From NCBI GenBank assembly GCA_020832415.1, contig JAFIES010000001.1:1-39256 (forward strand): a stretch of DNA of 39,256 bases. Direction: 5' to 3'. This DNA comes from Balneolaceae bacterium. Lineage in GTDB: Bacteria; Bacteroidota; Rhodothermia; Balneolales; Balneolaceae. The notes under the pieces are model-generated. The model had not been told where the DNA came from. It saw only the letters and a list, made by a program, of their open reading frames with translations, and made no database searches. Position 1 is the first letter of the stretch. Each line of letters begins with the position of its first letter. Below are positions 1 to 9,288 of this stretch, in pieces. The translations under genes were made by a program, and so were the position numbers.

Positions 1-2780
1 CTGTAATCGCCCCCTGCCGTATCCACAAAGAGTGGGTCTGAATTCAAATTACCTGTGCCGGTGTAACCGTCCTGCACGATGGAGTAGGTTATAGTTGGCG
101 TGGAAGAATCATCAAATATCCCACCACTGGTGTTGCCCCAGATAATACTGTTCGTGACCGTGGGAGAGGAAGATAAGTTGTAGATTCCGTTGAATCCGTT
201 ACCCCGGAAAACGCTGTTCGTTACCTTAGGATTGGAACTGGTCTCGTTATACATACCATCTTGTGAGTTATTTAAAAAGAGGCTGTTCGTTACCGTAGGG
301 GAAGAATTTCCATTGTACATTCCGCCACCCCGTTGGCCATCATTGGCCGTATTCCCCGAAAAAGTGCTGTTGACTACTACAGGAGATGAGGACTGATTGG
401 CCAACCCACCACCACCCAGAAAGGCACTGTTGCCGGTAAAGGTGACGTTGGCAAGGTTGGGATTGCTCTCGCTGGAGTTATTCATCCCGCCACCATATGT
501 CGAGGTGGCGCTGTTGCTGCTGAAGGTGACATTGGACAGTGTAGGAGACGAAGACTGATTAAATATACCACCTCCATGTGCCGCCGAATTCCCAGAAAAG
601 GTGCTGTTCTCTACCATGGGGGAGGAGGAAGATAAATTAATCATCCCGCCGCCGCTGATATTTGCAATATTCTCAGAAAAGGTGCAGTTCGTCACTGAAG
701 GTGATGAAGACTCATTGAACATCCCGCCGCCCCAATTCGCCAAATTTCCCGAAAAGGTGCAATTTGCTACCGTGGGGGAGCCGACGTTGTTGTACATGCC
801 ACCACCGGTGCGGTCGGGGCTAAAATTTCCGGATGTAACATCTGCATTTCCCCCGGTAATGGTAAAACCATCGATCACGGCTGTGGCGTTGGTACCGGAG
901 CCGGTAACGACGGAGTAGGAGTTGCCGGCAAGAGTGCCGCTACCGTCAATATCCCCGCTGAGGATCGTGGGATTATCGTCCCAGTTGCGTGTGCCTATGC
1001 TGCTTTCTTCACCGGCAAACCCGCCGTAGATGGCTACATTGTTTACGAGCTGGAACGTGGCGGCGCGCTCTGCATTGGTTACATTGTCCGGGTCATTCGG
1101 TTCAACCGGTGTATAGATTCCCTGTGCTACCCAGATTTGCAGGGTGCCGTCTTCGCTTTCCCAGTTGGCGCCCGTCCAGGGGAGTGCATATCGCAGTTCG
1201 GGAACGGCGTTGGCCCACGAGTTGCCTGCGCCGGTGTAGCCGGAAACCCCGGTATTCACATTTTGGTCTACATAGAGAATATTACCATCGGGCTGGATCC
1301 CCTCGTTCTCGTAGGCGCCCATGTCAATGCGCTCCATGTTGTCGGGAAATACCCTCGGGTTGCCGGCCAGGTCTATGGGGGTGTTGGATGCGTCAGTAGG
1401 AAACAGGGAGAGATCCGTATCCGGGTTGCCTGCATTGATGGCTGGGCTGAATGCCAGCAGGCGCAGCCCGGCGGGATCACCGGGATCGACAAAAAACGGG
1501 TTGGCATCGATGTTGCCGCCGCCGTCGGTGCCCAATGAACTTTCCCAATCATCTCCGCTGCCGCCGGAATTGGCGATGAGACAGTGGCTGAATGTGGAAG
1601 TGGATCCCAGACCATTTTCTACTGAAGCACTACTTGATGGTTGCAGGGTCGCAGTATTGTTCCAAATAATACAGTTCGTTAGTGTGGAGGAAGATCCAGT
1701 ATCATTGGCAATCCCGCCGCCAACAAAAGCCGAATTCCCCGAAAAGGTGCTGTTCGTTACCACGGGGTTGGAATTATCATAATTGGACATCCCACCGCCA
1801 TTGCCAGCCGTATTCCCCGAAAAGATACTGTTTGTTACCTTGGGAGTGGAAGACTCATTGTACATTCCGCCGCCAAAACCCCCTGCCGTATTCCCCAAAA
1901 AGATGCTGTTCGTTACCGTGGGGTTGGAGTTTGCAAGATTGGACATCCCGCCGCCAAACTGAGTAGCATTATTTCCCGAAAAGGTGCAGTTAGTTACCGT
2001 GGGGGTGGATTCATTACTATACATCCCGCCGCCACTATTGGCCGAATTCTCAGAAAAGGTGCTGTTTGTTACCGTGGGGTTGGAGTTTGCAAGATTGGCC
2101 ATCCCGCCGCCATTCCAAGCGTTATTACCTGAGAAAGTGCAGTTCGTTACCGTGGGGGAGCCGCCGCTGTTATACATCCCGCCGCCGGATCGGTTGAAAT
2201 TGTTATTATCCCCCGTTGCAACATCCGCATTCCCCATGGTGATGGTGAAGCCATCGATAACGGCCGAGGCGTTCGTGCCCGAACCGGTGACGACACTGTA
2301 GCTGTTGCCGGTTAGATTACCGCTCTGGTCAATATCCCCGCTGAGGATCGTGGGATTATCGTCCCAGTTGCGTGCGCCTATGCTGCTTTCTTCACCGGCA
2401 AACCCGCCGTAGATTTCCACGCCATTCACCATCTGGAAGGTGGCATCGCGGTCGGAATCGTCATCGGTAGGCAGATAGGTGCCTGCCGCAACCCAAATTT
2501 GCAGGGTGCCGTCTTCACCTGCATCCCAGTCTTGTGCCCAGGCCAGGGCATCGCGCAGTTCGGGGATGGCGTTGGCCCAGCTGTTGCCGGATTCATTGCC
2601 GCCGGACACATCCTGGTTTATATATAAAATATTGCCGGCGTCAGGGTTAATACCATTTTGTGCCATTGCCGGGCTCAGGCCAACAAGAAACAGGCAGAGG
2701 AAGGGAATTAGAAAACTTCCTTTGGCCAGGCTTTTACAAATTGCAGTTTGCCCTGAATTTGATTTGAATAAATTTTTCAT
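1..2780 (-). CDS. Secreted parallel beta-helix protein with two choice-of-anchor Q modules (partial, continues past left edge)
   Basis: The minus-strand frame is open from an ATG at 2780 to base 1, so the C-terminus is missing. The N-terminus has a basic region, a hydrophobic stretch and a probable signal-peptidase site after A-M-A, so the protein is exported. The body is a long series of repeats of about 20 residues with the consensus GGGMxN-xSSPTVTNSTFSGN, the pattern of Chlamydia polymorphic-outer-membrane and choice-of-anchor Q beta-helix proteins. There are two homologous modules. Each begins with ILY(I/V)(D/N)QxV, then GNSWANA(I/V)PELR, GTLQIWVA, YGGFAGEESSIG and DNPTILSGDID, followed by the repeats and an N/DPxFVD segment. 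The first runs roughly from 2660 to 1310, the second from about 1290 past the edge. A surface or adhesive role is likely for the family. A sorting domain would lie in the missing C-terminus. Confidence 0.88.
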   Translation of the reverse strand, partial: MKNLFKSNSGQTAICKSLAKGSFLIPFLCLFLVGLSPAMAQNGINPDAGNILYINQDVSGGNESGNSWANAIPELRDALAWAQDWDAGEDGTLQIWVAAGTYLPTDDDSDRDATFQMVNGVEIYGGFAGEESSIGARNWDDNPTILSGDIDQSGNLTGNSYSVVTGSGTNASAVIDGFTITMGNADVATGDNNNFNRSGGGMYNSGGSPTVTNCTFSGNNAWNGGGMANLANSNPTVTNSTFSENSANSGGGMYSNESTPTVTNCTFSGNNATQFGGGMSNLANSNPTVTNSIFLGNTAGGFGGGMYNESSTPKVTNSIFSGNTAGNGGGMSNYDNSNPVVTNSTFSGNSAFVGGGIANDTGSSSTLTNCIIWNNTATLQPSSSASVENGLGSTSTFSHCLIANSGGSGDDWESSLGTDGGGNIDANPFFVDPGDPAGLRLLAFSPAINAGNPDTDLSLFPTDASNTPIDLAGNPRVFPDNMERIDMGAYENEGIQPDGNILYVDQNVNTGVSGYTGAGNSWANAVPELRYALPWTGANWESEDGTLQIWVAQGIYTPVEPNDPDNVTNAERAATFQLVNNVAIYGGFAGEESSIGTRNWDDNPTILSGDIDGSGTLAGNSYSVVTGSGTNATAVIDGFTITGGNADVTSGNFSPDRTGGGMYNNVGSPTVANCTFSGNLANWGGGMFNESSSPSVTNCTFSENIANISGGGMINLSSSSPMVENSTFSGNSAAHGGGIFNQSSSPTLSNVTFSSNSATSTYGGGMNNSSESNPNLANVTFTGNSAFLGGGGLANQSSSPVVVNSTFSGNTANDGQRGGGMYNGNSSPTVTNSLFLNNSQDGMYNETSSNPKVTNSVFRGNGFNGIYNLSSSPTVTNSIIWGNTSGGIFDDSSTPTITYSIVQDGYTGTGNLNSDPLFVDTAGGDY

Positions 2781-3573
2781 AGTGGTGAGCGGGTTTGTTT
2801 TACGTTCGGGTAAGACTGAAAGGTGCTGTAACACTATGATTCATCCTTCAGAGCTTTTTTGTGAATTTTAATGGTTTTATGAAACCAACATCATATTAGA
2901 TGTGCTGAATCTATCTTAAAAAAGCTTTAAACATTTGGACTTTTCGCGCAAATGTTAGGACTTTTCGGTCAAAATGTGGCTTTTTGACTGAATAACGGTT
3001 TTCGCTGAGTCGTTTTTCTTCTTCGAAGGGTATTTTAAAACCGTGCGTAGATTGTTCGGTTCAGCAACCTGGCTGAGTGCCCCGATGCTTTTTATCGGGG
3101 TTCCTTGAAGCGTCGCGATACCGCGCAAAAGCATTGAATAAACATGGTACTTCTTCCCCGAAAGCACCTGTAAGCTTATCTGCTCAGATCCCGTAATAGC
3201 ATTTTTGTCCGTACTAAAAGAAATACCATGTTTTACCTCAACCCACAACGCTTGCATGAACTACGCTGCCAGGTTGTTTCATTCAGCGACCTTCAAGAGT
3301 ACCCCCGGTGCTTTTATCGGGGTTCCTTGAAGCGTCGCGATACCGCGCAAAAGCAACGAAGAAACATGGTATTTCTTCCCCGAAAGCACTCTGTAAGCTT
3401 ATCTGCTCAGATCCCGTAATAGCATTTTTGTCCATACTAAAAGAAATACCATGTTTTACCCCAAACCACAACGCTTGCAGGAACTACGCTCCGCTTCGTA
3501 CGCTGCCAGGTTGTTTGATTTAGCGACCTGCAAAGATCAGCAACTCTCCAGCCTCGACGGGTTGAGTATTGAT
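2781..3573. repeat. Gene-free region with a tandemly duplicated ~222-bp intergenic element
   Basis: No convincing gene is present. A unit of about 222 bp occurs twice in direct orientation (about 3050-3271 and 3272-3500), with a partial third start at about 3500-3540. Each unit opens with a hairpin (CCCCGAT, loop, ATCGGGG at 3080-3100; a G-T variant at 3303-3322). It then has the conserved string ggttccttgaagcgtcgcga and a pair of 16-base inverted arms, aaacatggtatttctt and aagaaataccatgttt (3362-3377 with 3441-3456; 3140-3155 with 3218-3233, one mismatch). Short open frames across the unit exist on both strands but follow the repeat, not a gene. The element resembles a non-coding intergenic repeat rather than a coding relic. 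Confidence 0.75.
2931..2979. promoter_or_regulatory. Two-copy 21-bp direct repeat with hairpin upstream of the beta-helix gene
   Basis: The motif ggacttttcg followed by an AAATGT-like box occurs twice with a 21-base period (starts 2937 and 2958). The first copy is framed by ACATTTG (2931-2937) and CAAATGT (2949-2955), which can pair. It lies 150-200 bases upstream of the ATG at 2780. A regulatory role is inferred only from this position and symmetry. Confidence 0.3.
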
Positions 3574-3969
3574 TTACTTACGTATCACACCAATTGCGAA
3601 GAAGATCCATCCCAGAATAAAGAGAAAACCGCCAATCGGTGTAATCATACCCAACCAGGCTGTATCTGTAAGTGTAAGAATATAGAGGCTTCCTGAGAAG
3701 ATGAAAATTCCGGCAATCAGGCAAAATGCACTTCTCGTCAGCCATTTTGAATCTTCATAGTTTGCGGCCACTGCCCCGAGAATCAACAGGCCAAGTGCAT
3801 GGTAGAAATGGTACTGAACGGCTGTCTCATAAACCTTGAACCGATCGGGTGTGAGTGCATCCTGCACAATGTGTGCGCCAAAGGCTCCAAAGGCCACAGC
3901 AAGGGCCATAAAAACTGCACCTGAAATCAGAATGATTTTTGGTGAGAGAAGAGCTCCGTTATCCTTCAA
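3574..3969 (-). CDS. DUF423 family small integral membrane protein
   Basis: The encoded protein of about 131 residues has four hydrophobic segments and the DUF423 signature LAVAFGAFGAHIV near its start, followed by YHFYHALGLLIL and a C-terminal PIGGFLFILGW. Members (E. coli YgdD-like) are inner-membrane proteins of unknown function. The frame stays open upstream to an ATG at 4095, but that part overlaps the Fe-S gene and encodes non-membrane sequence unlike the family. I therefore chose the TTG at 3969, which overlaps the upstream stop by 11 bases and suggests translational coupling. No better ATG exists before the first membrane segment, so the start is uncertain. Confidence 0.8.
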   Translation of the reverse strand: MKDNGALLSPKIILISGAVFMALAVAFGAFGAHIVQDALTPDRFKVYETAVQYHFYHALGLLILGAVAANYEDSKWLTRSAFCLIAGIFIFSGSLYILTLTDTAWLGMITPIGGFLFILGWIFFAIGVIRK

Positions 3970-4666
3970 ATCCGTTCTGTTTGTGTGTTCCGTCGCAGAA
4001 AGGTTTGGTTGTGGAACCGCCGCATCGGCACAGAGCAACCCCTTTACTGGAGGTATGTGCACCGATTGATGCAGACTCCATGGTATAGGTGCCATCCAGA
4101 ATTGCAGGTCCGTTTTTCATCAGTTTGATGATAAGCTTATCGCCATCTAAAGAGTCCGTTTCCGGCATTTTAGAAAGATCAGCTTTAACATCTGCTTTCC
4201 ACTTCATCTGTTGATGAGAATTGTCGCAGGCAGGCTTATTACCTGAGGCCCCGCATCGGCAAAATGCAAACCGGGTATCTTCAAGAATGGTGTTGCCCTC
4301 ATGATCCTGCACTTCAAGATCGCCAAAGAAATAGACCGGCCCATTGGGGCGCAGTACAATACGGTTTTTGGAAGATGGCTTCTCCTCGCGGCTGCTCTTT
4401 TTCATCTCATAATGGAGGGCGCCGGTGGGGCATTTTTCGATGACATCAGCTACTTTTTCCGCAGCTGCTTTTCCGGGCTGTATCCACGGCTTTTTTTCTA
4501 TATCAAAAACTTCCGGCAATCCCCTTACACACTCTCCGGCATGGATGCACCGTTTGAGATCATAGGTTACTTTAATGTCGTCACTTTCGTAGCTGTGAAT
4601 TTTTTCCTGCATAAATCTGTCTGCTTTCTTTACGTTTGTTTGAAAGTAACGCAAATTCACAGTCAT
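3959..4666 (-). CDS. Iron-sulfur protein: N-terminal mono-cluster (Fer4_19-type) domain plus two CDGSH zinc-finger-type domains
   Basis: The 235-residue protein has three parts. The N-terminal third contains CIHAGEC, VRGLPEVFD and CPTGALHY, typical of the divergent 4Fe-4S mono-cluster domain (DUF1271/Fer4_19). Two CDGSH motifs follow: CRCGASGNKPACDNSH, and near the C-terminus CRCGGSTTKPFCDGTH. Each has the three-Cys, one-His arrangement that binds a 2Fe-2S cluster in the mitoNEET family. No signal peptide is visible, so it is probably a cytosolic redox or Fe-S-handling protein with no known substrate. An internal ATG at 4612 is an alternative start that would remove 18 poorly conserved residues; neither has a clear ribosome binding site. 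The DUF423 gene overlaps its 3' end. Confidence 0.9.
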   Translation of the reverse strand: MTVNLRYFQTNVKKADRFMQEKIHSYESDDIKVTYDLKRCIHAGECVRGLPEVFDIEKKPWIQPGKAAAEKVADVIEKCPTGALHYEMKKSSREEKPSSKNRIVLRPNGPVYFFGDLEVQDHEGNTILEDTRFAFCRCGASGNKPACDNSHQQMKWKADVKADLSKMPETDSLDGDKLIIKLMKNGPAILDGTYTMESASIGAHTSSKGVALCRCGGSTTKPFCDGTHKQNGFEG

Positions 4667-4678
4667 TTTAAAACAGAA

Positions 4679-5245
4679 TTACAATCTTCTGATTACCTCT
4701 CCGCAGCGCATCATTCTGTCGCCATGGTATGGATTGGCTATCTGCTCTTCACGGCTCAGCCAGTCTGCAGATCCACCGCGAACCATCGGGCAGCTCTGGT
4801 GATATATTTCATACCCAACCGGGCGAAACAGGTCAACCATTTCAATCATCGCTTCTGAGATATACTCGAAGTGGTAGCGCTGGTCATCTACATCTTCCAG
4901 GGATATCAGCTCCTCACTGCTGTTTACCATCACTTCACTGAAGGATACCCATATCGCTGTAGTCTCTTCATTAAGCCCAATGGGTTCTGTACCGGCCACC
5001 TCATTACGAAATGTTTCTGCGTAAGCTGCAGCTTGTTCGGCATCGGATGCGACAAGTGCATCTTTCAGATCAAAATATCGTTCGAGGACTTTGGCCATCT
5101 GTTCGTTAAACTCGGGCGAGCTCTCTATAAGCTGCATTTGCATCTGCTGCTCGCGCTGCTGTTGCTGTGCCCGTTCCTGTTCAGACGGGCCACATCCCGT
5201 AAAAATAAACATGGCAATAAATACCGGCAGAATATAATTTTTCAT
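4679..5245 (-). CDS. DUF3347-domain lipoprotein
   Basis: The start was set at the ATG at 5245 because it places a lipoprotein signal at the N-terminus: MKNYILPVF, a hydrophobic core and the lipobox F-T-G-C, with Cys at residue 18. An in-frame ATG at 5293 would put 16 polar residues ahead of it. A Q/E-rich stretch follows, then a helical DUF3347 domain: YFDLKDALVASD near the front, YHQSCPMV, ADWLS and NPYHGDRMMRCGEV at the end. DUF3347 is often found with heavy-metal efflux proteins, and the conserved Cys and Met residues could bind copper; that is family-level inference. Its stop is 12 bases before the Fe-S gene, so the three genes 5245-3574 may be one transcript. Confidence 0.85.
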   Translation of the reverse strand: MKNYILPVFIAMFIFTGCGPSEQERAQQQQREQQMQMQLIESSPEFNEQMAKVLERYFDLKDALVASDAEQAAAYAETFRNEVAGTEPIGLNEETTAIWVSFSEVMVNSSEELISLEDVDDQRYHFEYISEAMIEMVDLFRPVGYEIYHQSCPMVRGGSADWLSREEQIANPYHGDRMMRCGEVIRRL

Positions 5246-5293
5246 AGATGATTGTACCTGGTTGATAAATAATTTCTTGATGGAAGATACCAA

Positions 5294-6073
5294 TCTGATA
5301 TCAAAAATTTTGGTTGTTCTGTAAAGTTTTGGCTATATCTGACAGAAACGGAATCTTTGCTCCATTTTAATCAAATCCTGCAGATTTATTCGAAACCTTT
5401 CCCATCAACACCTCGACTGGGTTTTTGGGTTATCCATAGTCTCATGCCTCGGTGCTTTTTGTTTTTGCTCTGCTGTATCCCCGGGTTTCGCTCCATCACG
5501 CATGCGCTGCATATGTGATTCTCGCTGCACCCGGGGCTACAAATATGTCACTCCTCCGGAGTGTTTTGGGTGGATGATTATTCAGAAAATGAGGCTTTTT
5601 GGAAATTTGAAGGGAATTTGAAATTGAAATCCATCAGGTTACAATCGGATCCCGCCGGTGGACGGACAGGCTGTTTGCGCTATTTTAATGGACTCATATA
5701 GAAAAGGCACAAGTGGACACTTGCGCCAGAACAGGGGATTAACCAAACCGGGGTAATCACATTAAGGTAAATCGAAACCGCAATCGCAACCCCGGGATAA
5801 ACGAAACGGCACAAAAAAATCCCGAGGCAATGTTTGCAGAAAAAGCAGCCGGCAGAATCGAAGGGATGAGGCAGGATCGCGGGAATGAATCAGGTTACAA
5901 GCGGATCACACCTGTGGTCAGTCAGGCTCTTTGCGTTATTTGTTGTATTCCTTAGCCATTCAAATCTGTACATTTCTAATTCTCTGAACTTCTTTTTCAA
6001 CAGCTCATCTTTTCGTAATCTTAGGGCTGTACATTTTTCACCCAAAAACTAAGCTGCAACACACTGAATCATC
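5294..6073. repeat. Gene-free region with decayed repeats and hairpins
   Basis: No gene is supported in this 780-base stretch. A 53-base segment beginning atcaggttacaa occurs at 5633-5687 and again, diverged, at 5889-5941. A strong hairpin GGCACAAGTG/CACTTGCGCC, with one mismatched pair, lies at 5706-5727. At about 5480-5566 is a block that starts cccgggtttcgctcc, includes cacccggggctac and ends in the palindrome CACTCCTCCGGAGTG, resembling GC-rich intergenic repeats scattered in Bacteroidota genomes. The last 80 bases are AT-rich and should hold the promoter of the protease gene. Confidence 0.5.
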
Positions 6074-9000
6074 ATGAAAAAACTGATTATATTCATCGCC
6101 ACACTTTTTTTCAGCCTGCCGGTTTTTGCGCAGGATAATCCGCTTTGGATTCGCTATCAATCTATCTCGCCAGATGGCCAGCAGATAGCATTTACGTACA
6201 AGGGCAATTTATACCGTGTTGCAGCAGATGGCGGGCAGGCGCGACAGCTCACATTCCATGAAGCACACGATTTTATGCCGGTCTGGAGCGGAGATGGTGA
6301 ACGGATCGCTTTTGCATCTGACCGTTACGGAAATTTCAACGTTTTTGTGATGGATGCCGATGGCGGCCCGGCTGAACGCCTCACCTACCACTCCGGCGAT
6401 GAATATCCATACAGCTTTTCACATGATGATGAATTTGTGATTTTTGGTGCCGTAAGACAAGATCTTGCTTCTCACAGGCAGTTTCCGGCTGCATCACAAC
6501 CGGAACTTTATAAAGTTCCATCCGAAGGAGGGCGGGTAGATCAAATATTCACCATCCCCGCGGAAGATATTCAGGTGAGCAATGATGGTTCGCAAATGGT
6601 TTATCACGACAAAAAAGGTGGTGAAAATGAGTGGAGAAAGCATCATCGCTCGGCCATTGCGCGCGACATATGGATCTATAACACAGCCGACAACAGCCAC
6701 ACCATGCTTACCACATTCGATGGGGAAAACCGAAATCCTGTATTCTCCGCTGATGAATCACAGATCTACTACCTAAGCGAGGAGAGCGGAAGTTTTAATG
6801 TGCACCGGATGGATCTCTCAGCTCCCGGAGAAAGTGAGCAGGTAACTTTTTTCGAAGACCATCCCGTTCGGTTTCTGAGCCACGCAAACGGAACCCTTGC
6901 TTTTGGATACCGGGGTGAGCTCTACACCATGAAAGAAGGAGAAGAGCCACAAAAAGTTGCCGTTTCCATACGAACCCAGTCAATTTCCAACCCCGATAGC
7001 TTTATCAGCATTAATGGTGGTGTGCAAGAGATGGCCATTTCGCCCAATGGTAAAGAGATTGCTTTTATCGCCCGTGGCGAAGTGTTTGTAACCTCAGCTG
7101 ACGGCTCTCTGACCAAACGAATTACCAACACCCCTCAGCAGGAACGCTTTGTTACGTTCACTCCAGACGGGGATGGAGTTGTATATGCAAGTAAGCGCGA
7201 TGGCCGCTGGAATATTTATAAAACAACCCGGCAGCGGGAAGAAGAGCCTTTCTTCTTTGCCTCTACCCTGCTTAATGAAGAGGTACTTGTTACGGCTGAT
7301 GAGGACAGCTATATGCCATCGTTCTCACCAGACGGCACTAAACTGGCTTATATAGCAGGAAGACGCACCCTGCGCGTGAAAGATCTTGAATCGGGCGATA
7401 CCACAGATCTCCTCACGCCTGATGATCTGTTCCACATGCGAGATGGCGACCAGTATTTCACATGGAGCCCCGACAGTAACTGGCTGCTTGTGGGCTGGCG
7501 TAAACTTCTCCACAACGCAGAGGTTCTGCTGATGGCTGCTGATGGCAGTGAGCGAATCAACCTTACTGAAAGCGGCTACTACGACCTGAACCCAAAGTGG
7601 GTTAATGACGGTAAGCAGATGATCTGGTTTACAAATCGTGATGGCCTACGCAGTTATGCAACAAGCGGGCAAACCGAGCGTGATGTTTACACCATGTTTT
7701 TCTCGCAGGAGGAGTGGGACAAATTCAACCTGAGTGAAGAAGATTACAAACTGATGCAGCAGATCGAAGAGGCACTGAAAAGCGATGACAATGATAACGG
7801 TGATGCCGAAAACGGTGACGAGCCCCTGCAGTTCGACTTCGATGGCATGAAAGACCGAATGGCGCGCCTCACTATTCATTCAAGCACCCTGAGTGATGCG
7901 GTTCTCTCAAAAGATGGAGAAACACTCTACTACCTCTCCAGATTTGAAGACAATTTTAACCTTTGGGAAACGAATCTGCGCACTCGTGAAACCAAAACAA
8001 CGATCCGACTGAACACCGGCCCGGGTGAACTTATGTGGGATAATGATATGGAGAATCTCTACCTGCTGAGCCGCGGTTCCATTTCGAAATTAAATCTATC
8101 TGCCGGCACCTCATCACCGGTGCAAATTCGTGGTGAGATGAAGTACGATGCAGATAAGGAGCGCGAGCAGATGTTTGAGCATGTGTATGTTCGCACCAAA
8201 AATGTATTCTATGAGCCCACCTTCCACGGTAACGACTGGGATGCACTCTATGAAGAGTACAAGCGATTTGTGCCCCACATCGGCAACTCGTATGAATTTG
8301 CTGAAATGATCTCCGAAATGATTGGAGAACTGAATGTATCGCATGCGGGTGCACGCTACAACCGAAGTATTGATAATGCCGATCAAACCGCATCACTCGG
8401 TATATTTATGGATTACAGCCACTCCGGCGATGGTATTCTCATTGAAGAGTTGATCCAGGGAGGTCCGCTTGATAAAGCCGCTTTTAACATCGAACCGGGA
8501 ATGATCATCGAAAAGATCGATGGAGATACCATTTCGGCCGACAGGGATGTCGCCATGTACCTTAACCGAAAAGCAGATCAGTTTGTGCTGCTTGATGTGG
8601 TTAGCGCAGATGGAAATGATCGCAAGCAGATCACCGTAAAACCGATTACACTTGGCCAGGAGCGGCAACTTTTATACCGGCGATTTGTTCGCATCAACGA
8701 GCAAGAGGTGGATGAGCGAAGTAACGGTCGCCTGGGCTATGTTCACATACCGGGAATGGGCGATGGTCCATACAGAAATGTAATCCGCGAAATGCTTGGA
8801 AAGTACAGCGATCGGGAAGCGGTAATTGTAGATGCACGTTTTAATGGCGGTGGTGATCTTGTTGCTGATCTGGCCATGTTCTTCACCGGTGAGTCATTTA
8901 ATACCTACGCCACTGCCGATAAAGATGTTGGTGGGGAACCTACATCACGGTGGACAAAACCCACACTCTCTCTCATCAACGAAGCGATGTACTCCGACGG

Positions 9001-9283
9001 ACACTGCTATGCCAGTGCCTACAGCGAGCTGGGAATTGGCACGACTGTTGGTATGCCGGTACCCGGAACATGCAGTTTTGCTGGATGGGAGATGCTTCCT
9101 GACGGCACCCGATGGGGTATTGTACCGGTAAGTGCCCGCAACATGAGCAATGAGTGGATGGAGAACAATCAGACCGAACCCGATATTAAAGTTCGCAACG
9201 AGCCGGATATTGTAGACAATGGCCGTGATCAGCAGCTTGAACGTGCCATTGAAGAACTTCTGAATCAGGTTACGGAAGAGTAG
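6074..9283 (+). CDS. Tricorn-like protease (PD40 propeller, PDZ, S41 catalytic domain)
   Basis: This 1069-residue protein has a signal peptide ending F-A-Q. Residues about 30-560 are PD40/WD40-like blades (repeated SPDGxxIAF and SxDGxxIxYxS), then an acidic linker near 570-590 and more blades. A C1-type helical region holds S756-H757 (VSH), a PDZ domain lies at about 775-845, and an S41 domain follows. Its nucleophile is S974 in YSDGH, preceded by the substrate-strand motif FNGGGD. E1035 in TEPD matches the fourth catalytic position of tricorn (Ser-His-Ser-Glu tetrad). The size and order match bacterial tricorn homologues, which cleave peptides. The signal peptide suggests a periplasmic location, unlike archaeal tricorn. 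The DDAH gene starts 5 bases after its stop, so the two are co-transcribed. Confidence 0.93.
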   Translation: MKKLIIFIATLFFSLPVFAQDNPLWIRYQSISPDGQQIAFTYKGNLYRVAADGGQARQLTFHEAHDFMPVWSGDGERIAFASDRYGNFNVFVMDADGGPAERLTYHSGDEYPYSFSHDDEFVIFGAVRQDLASHRQFPAASQPELYKVPSEGGRVDQIFTIPAEDIQVSNDGSQMVYHDKKGGENEWRKHHRSAIARDIWIYNTADNSHTMLTTFDGENRNPVFSADESQIYYLSEESGSFNVHRMDLSAPGESEQVTFFEDHPVRFLSHANGTLAFGYRGELYTMKEGEEPQKVAVSIRTQSISNPDSFISINGGVQEMAISPNGKEIAFIARGEVFVTSADGSLTKRITNTPQQERFVTFTPDGDGVVYASKRDGRWNIYKTTRQREEEPFFFASTLLNEEVLVTADEDSYMPSFSPDGTKLAYIAGRRTLRVKDLESGDTTDLLTPDDLFHMRDGDQYFTWSPDSNWLLVGWRKLLHNAEVLLMAADGSERINLTESGYYDLNPKWVNDGKQMIWFTNRDGLRSYATSGQTERDVYTMFFSQEEWDKFNLSEEDYKLMQQIEEALKSDDNDNGDAENGDEPLQFDFDGMKDRMARLTIHSSTLSDAVLSKDGETLYYLSRFEDNFNLWETNLRTRETKTTIRLNTGPGELMWDNDMENLYLLSRGSISKLNLSAGTSSPVQIRGEMKYDADKEREQMFEHVYVRTKNVFYEPTFHGNDWDALYEEYKRFVPHIGNSYEFAEMISEMIGELNVSHAGARYNRSIDNADQTASLGIFMDYSHSGDGILIEELIQGGPLDKAAFNIEPGMIIEKIDGDTISADRDVAMYLNRKADQFVLLDVVSADGNDRKQITVKPITLGQERQLLYRRFVRINEQEVDERSNGRLGYVHIPGMGDGPYRNVIREMLGKYSDREAVIVDARFNGGGDLVADLAMFFTGESFNTYATADKDVGGEPTSRWTKPTLSLINEAMYSDGHCYASAYSELGIGTTVGMPVPGTCSFAGWEMLPDGTRWGIVPVSARNMSNEWMENNQTEPDIKVRNEPDIVDNGRDQQLERAIEELLNQVTEE

Positions 9284-9288
9284 AAATC

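Noticed and set aside
190-2301. Plus-strand open frames rich in PEKV(Q/L)FVTVG and IPPP repeats
   Set aside because: They are the antisense of the minus-strand beta-helix repeats; the minus frame has a signal peptide and conserved family motifs.
2955-3471. Minus-strand frames with VKHGISFS and KNAITGSEQIS
   Set aside because: They simply follow the duplicated intergenic repeat, differ in length between copies and have no recognisable protein family.
3970-4095. N-terminal extension of the DUF423 protein
   Set aside because: It overlaps the CDGSH coding sequence in another frame and has no resemblance to the family.
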